In this document: one piece after another, positions 5,493 to 7,081 of the stretch
Layout of the letters: each line of letters starts with the position of its first letter
How positions within the stretch are numbered: position 1 is the stretch's first letter
NCBI GenBank assembly: GCA_036389715.1
Contig: DASVWH010000127.1
Location: 1-7,081 of the forward strand
Origin: DASVWH01 sp036389715
Lineage (GTDB): Bacteria > Acidobacteriota > Blastocatellia > Pyrinomonadales > Pyrinomonadaceae
Direction: 5' to 3'
DNA: 7,081 nt
Translations under genes and position numbers: made by a program
The notes under the pieces: generated by a model
Databases searched by the model: none
The model's input: only the letters and a program-made list of their open reading frames with translations
What the model was told of the DNA's origin: nothing

Positions 5493-6974
5493 TTACATCT
5501 TTCTCTCCTCTTCGAGGCGGCGCTTGATGAGTAGGTCGGCCAGTTGCGGGACGACTTCCCAGGCGATCTGCTCGATGACTTTGGCGGAAAGCTGCTCGAC
5601 GGCGCGGCGCGCGATGGCGTCTATTACTTCGGGCGAGAGCTGTTCCAGGGTAATCGGGCCCGCGAAGGGCTGCGCTCCGGCCGCTTCATCATTGTCACTG
5701 GCCTGGGCGGAGGCTGAGAAAGCATCCGCGCTCGCGGCCTGGCCGGTTCCGGGCAGAGGCTCTGTGGGCGTTTGAGTCCGGTCGGGATGAAAGTCAACTC
5801 CCTGCGCGAAAGCCTGCTCGGCGTCCTGTGCGGCAGTCTCTTCGAGAGGAGCGAACTCGGCCCGGCGCTCTTCCCCGGCAACCTGCGCCGCGACGTAGTC
5901 TTCAGCCTGCGGCGCTGATTGGGTCAGCTCGCCCTCAAACTCCAGCAGCGTCGAAGAGTCCATCTCGGTCGAAGCGGGCGCGGCCGTCTCCGTGAAGATG
6001 GATTCCGGCATCTCGGCTCGCGGCGGGAGCGGCTCTTCGAGGTCCAGAATAAAGTCGTCAGCTTCGTCTCTGGCGGGCGATGCTTCCAGCTCGCCCAGCT
6101 CAAGCAGCCCATCGTCGCCGCCACCCGAGAAGTGGCGGGCGGAGTGAGCCTGTGCGGACAGGGCCGCGCCTTCGCCGATTTCAGCCGGGGCAAAAACACT
6201 CGCGGCCTCCTGCCGAACGGGCTGTGAATCCTCTGCGGGCTGCGGGGCGCGCGAATCGTCTTTGACCTCCAGGATGTCGGTCTCTTCAAAATCCGCGCCC
6301 AGTATCTCTGGGGTCTCTTCCATCTGACTACTTTTCTCCTGTTGACCGTAATTACCGGCAGGCGTGGCCTGGATCATCTCGTCGTCCATGCTCAAATCGG
6401 CGAAGGGAGCCTGGCGCGAGGCGGCAGCCCCGGCTGCATCGCCAGCTTCGGCCCGCAGAGGCTCATCCTGATGATGAGGCGAGAGCGGGGCCGTGTCGGC
6501 CGTCGTGCGCTCAAGAAAATCTGTGCCCGGACGCTTCTCCGGCACGGGCTCGTCCAGCGGAAGGAGCCTTTGCGTGGTCGCTTCGCCCGAGCGGGATTCG
6601 CCGCCGAGGAGCCCGCGGACTTTGCTGACCAGTTGCCTGATAGATTGAAAAGGTTTCGTCAAATAATCATCCGCGCCAACTCTGCGCGCCTCCGCTTCGT
6701 CAAACGGCTCGAACGAGCCGACCAGGAGCACGACCGGGATGTGTTGTAAACGTTCCGTTCGCTTGATGTACTCGCAGACCTCATAGCCGCTCTTGCCGGG
6801 CATGAAGATATCAGCCAGCACGATGTCGGGAGCAGAGCTGTCGAGCATCTCGATGGCCTGCTGCCCGTCGCCCACTGTTGCCACGTCCAGGCCCTCGTCG
6901 CCGAAAGTCAGCTCAATCACCTTTTGAATCGTGATTGAGTCGTCAGCGAGCAACAGCTTGCGTCCCCGTATCAA
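5493..6974 (-). CDS. response regulator: receiver domain, acidic linker and conserved helical C-terminus
   Basis: The product has 493 residues. Residues 5-123 are a CheY-like receiver: acidic pair D11/D12, phosphoacceptor D55 in VLADIFMPG, and K107-P108 in LTKPF. The switch Ser/Thr expected at the end of strand 4 appears as Val85 in VVLLVGSF, though Ser87 is near; Tyr104 may be the switch aromatic. Residues 125-438 form a long, acidic, Ala/Glu/Pro-rich, probably disordered linker with recurring hydrophobic motifs (ILEV 234, LLEL 290, ILDL 309, LLEF 343). Residues 441-490 are a helical module made of two similar 16-residue units (446-461 and 462-477). No DNA-binding or enzymatic output domain is present, so output is probably by protein contact. 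The start is TTG (6972-6974) with AAGGAG seven bases upstream; an in-frame stop lies just before it and no later start keeps the receiver intact. I recall this receiver-plus-tail layout from Acidobacteriota and Myxococcota, without a firm role. No kinase gene is adjacent. Confidence 0.88.
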   Translation of the reverse strand: MIRGRKLLLADDSITIQKVIELTFGDEGLDVATVGDGQQAIEMLDSSAPDIVLADIFMPGKSGYEVCEYIKRTERLQHIPVVLLVGSFEPFDEAEARRVGADDYLTKPFQSIRQLVSKVRGLLGGESRSGEATTQRLLPLDEPVPEKRPGTDFLERTTADTAPLSPHHQDEPLRAEAGDAAGAAASRQAPFADLSMDDEMIQATPAGNYGQQEKSSQMEETPEILGADFEETDILEVKDDSRAPQPAEDSQPVRQEAASVFAPAEIGEGAALSAQAHSARHFSGGGDDGLLELGELEASPARDEADDFILDLEEPLPPRAEMPESIFTETAAPASTEMDSSTLLEFEGELTQSAPQAEDYVAAQVAGEERRAEFAPLEETAAQDAEQAFAQGVDFHPDRTQTPTEPLPGTGQAASADAFSASAQASDNDEAAGAQPFAGPITLEQLSPEVIDAIARRAVEQLSAKVIEQIAWEVVPQLADLLIKRRLEEERKM

Positions 6975-6981
6975 AACCTTA

Positions 6982-6987
6982 CTCCTT
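6982..6987 (-). promoter_or_regulatory. ribosome binding site supporting the TTG start
   Basis: The minus strand reads AAGGAG, seven bases before the TTG at 6974. The same bases are part of a tiny ATG-AAG-GAG-TAA frame (6979-6990), probably a chance overlap. Confidence 0.7.
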
Positions 6988-6999
6988 CATTTGAGGTGA

Positions 7000-7042
7000 G
7001 CGCCATCAGCGGGGGTTTGGACTTCTTCAGCGTGGATGGCGC
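7000..7042. repeat. 8-bp inverted repeat upstream of the response regulator
   Basis: GCGCCATC (7000-7007) and GATGGCGC (7035-7042) are exact reverse complements separated by 27 bases. They could form a leader hairpin about 25 bases before the start codon or mark a protein-binding site. The long loop and absence of a T-run argue against a terminator. Confidence 0.45.
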
Positions 7043-7081
7043 GGGGCATGCGACGAATCTACGGCAGCCTCTTCGATAAAA

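Larger units (their letters stand above)
6975..7081 (-). other. upstream region of the response regulator; possible 3' end of an upstream gene
   Basis: One minus-strand frame is open from the window edge (7081) to a TGA at 6971-6973, which overlaps the TTG start as TTGA. Another is open from 7080 to a TGA at 7027-7029 and would end SSHAPRHPR. Neither short peptide is recognisable and neither shows strong codon bias, so I cannot say which, if either, is the tail of a real gene. An 8-bp inverted repeat (7000-7007 with 7035-7042) lies here. No confident promoter is seen. Confidence 0.3.

Noticed and set aside
5320..5775. Plus-strand 151-codon open frame spanning the repeat element and the 3' end of the response regulator
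   Set aside because: It crosses the palindromic element and runs antisense to the conserved regulator C-terminus. Its translation is Ser/Ala-rich and unrecognised.

Overview
The window is a compact stretch of a GC-rich bacterial chromosome with every recognisable gene on the minus strand, so transcription runs from high to low coordinates. The receiver-plus-tail response regulator and the exported coiled-coil protein resemble proteins I associate with Acidobacteriota, class Blastocatellia. That placement is recollection plus inference, since no rRNA or other decisive marker is present. There are no tRNA or rRNA genes, CRISPR arrays, transposases or recognisable phage or defence genes.

Layout in transcription order. 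(1) 7081-6975 is a short leader with an 8-bp inverted repeat and perhaps the tail of an upstream gene. (2) 6974-5493 is a 493-aa response regulator: an N-terminal receiver domain, a long acidic linker and a conserved helical C-terminal module built from two similar 16-residue units. It starts at a TTG codon behind a strong AAGGAG site. (3) 5492-5328 is an intergenic region almost wholly occupied by a palindromic element: tandem 7-base units in opposite orientation on the two sides of a GC-rich stem-loop. (4) 5327-2628 is valS, valyl-tRNA synthetase. (5) 2631-1777 is nadC, quinolinate phosphoribosyltransferase, coupled to valS by an ATGA overlap. (6) 1776-1579 is a gap with a small perfect hairpin. 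(7) 1578-733 is an exported coiled-coil protein of unknown function, whose start is fixed by a GGAGGT site. (8) 721-188 is a small predicted lipoprotein, 11 bases downstream of the previous gene. (9) 129-1 is the first 43 codons of an XdhC/CoxI-family protein, cut off by the window edge.

The genes form at least two transcription groups. valS-nadC is a housekeeping pair (translation and NAD synthesis), tied together by overlap rather than by an obvious shared pathway. The coiled-coil protein and the lipoprotein form a probable envelope pair whose partnership is inferred only from spacing and shared export. The response regulator lies upstream of valS but is separated from it by the repeat element. 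No sensor kinase lies beside it, and its output is protein-based or unknown because it has no DNA-binding domain. I see no clearly new multi-gene system. The items most worth a second look are the palindromic heptad element, the atypical response regulator and the uncharacterised exported pair.
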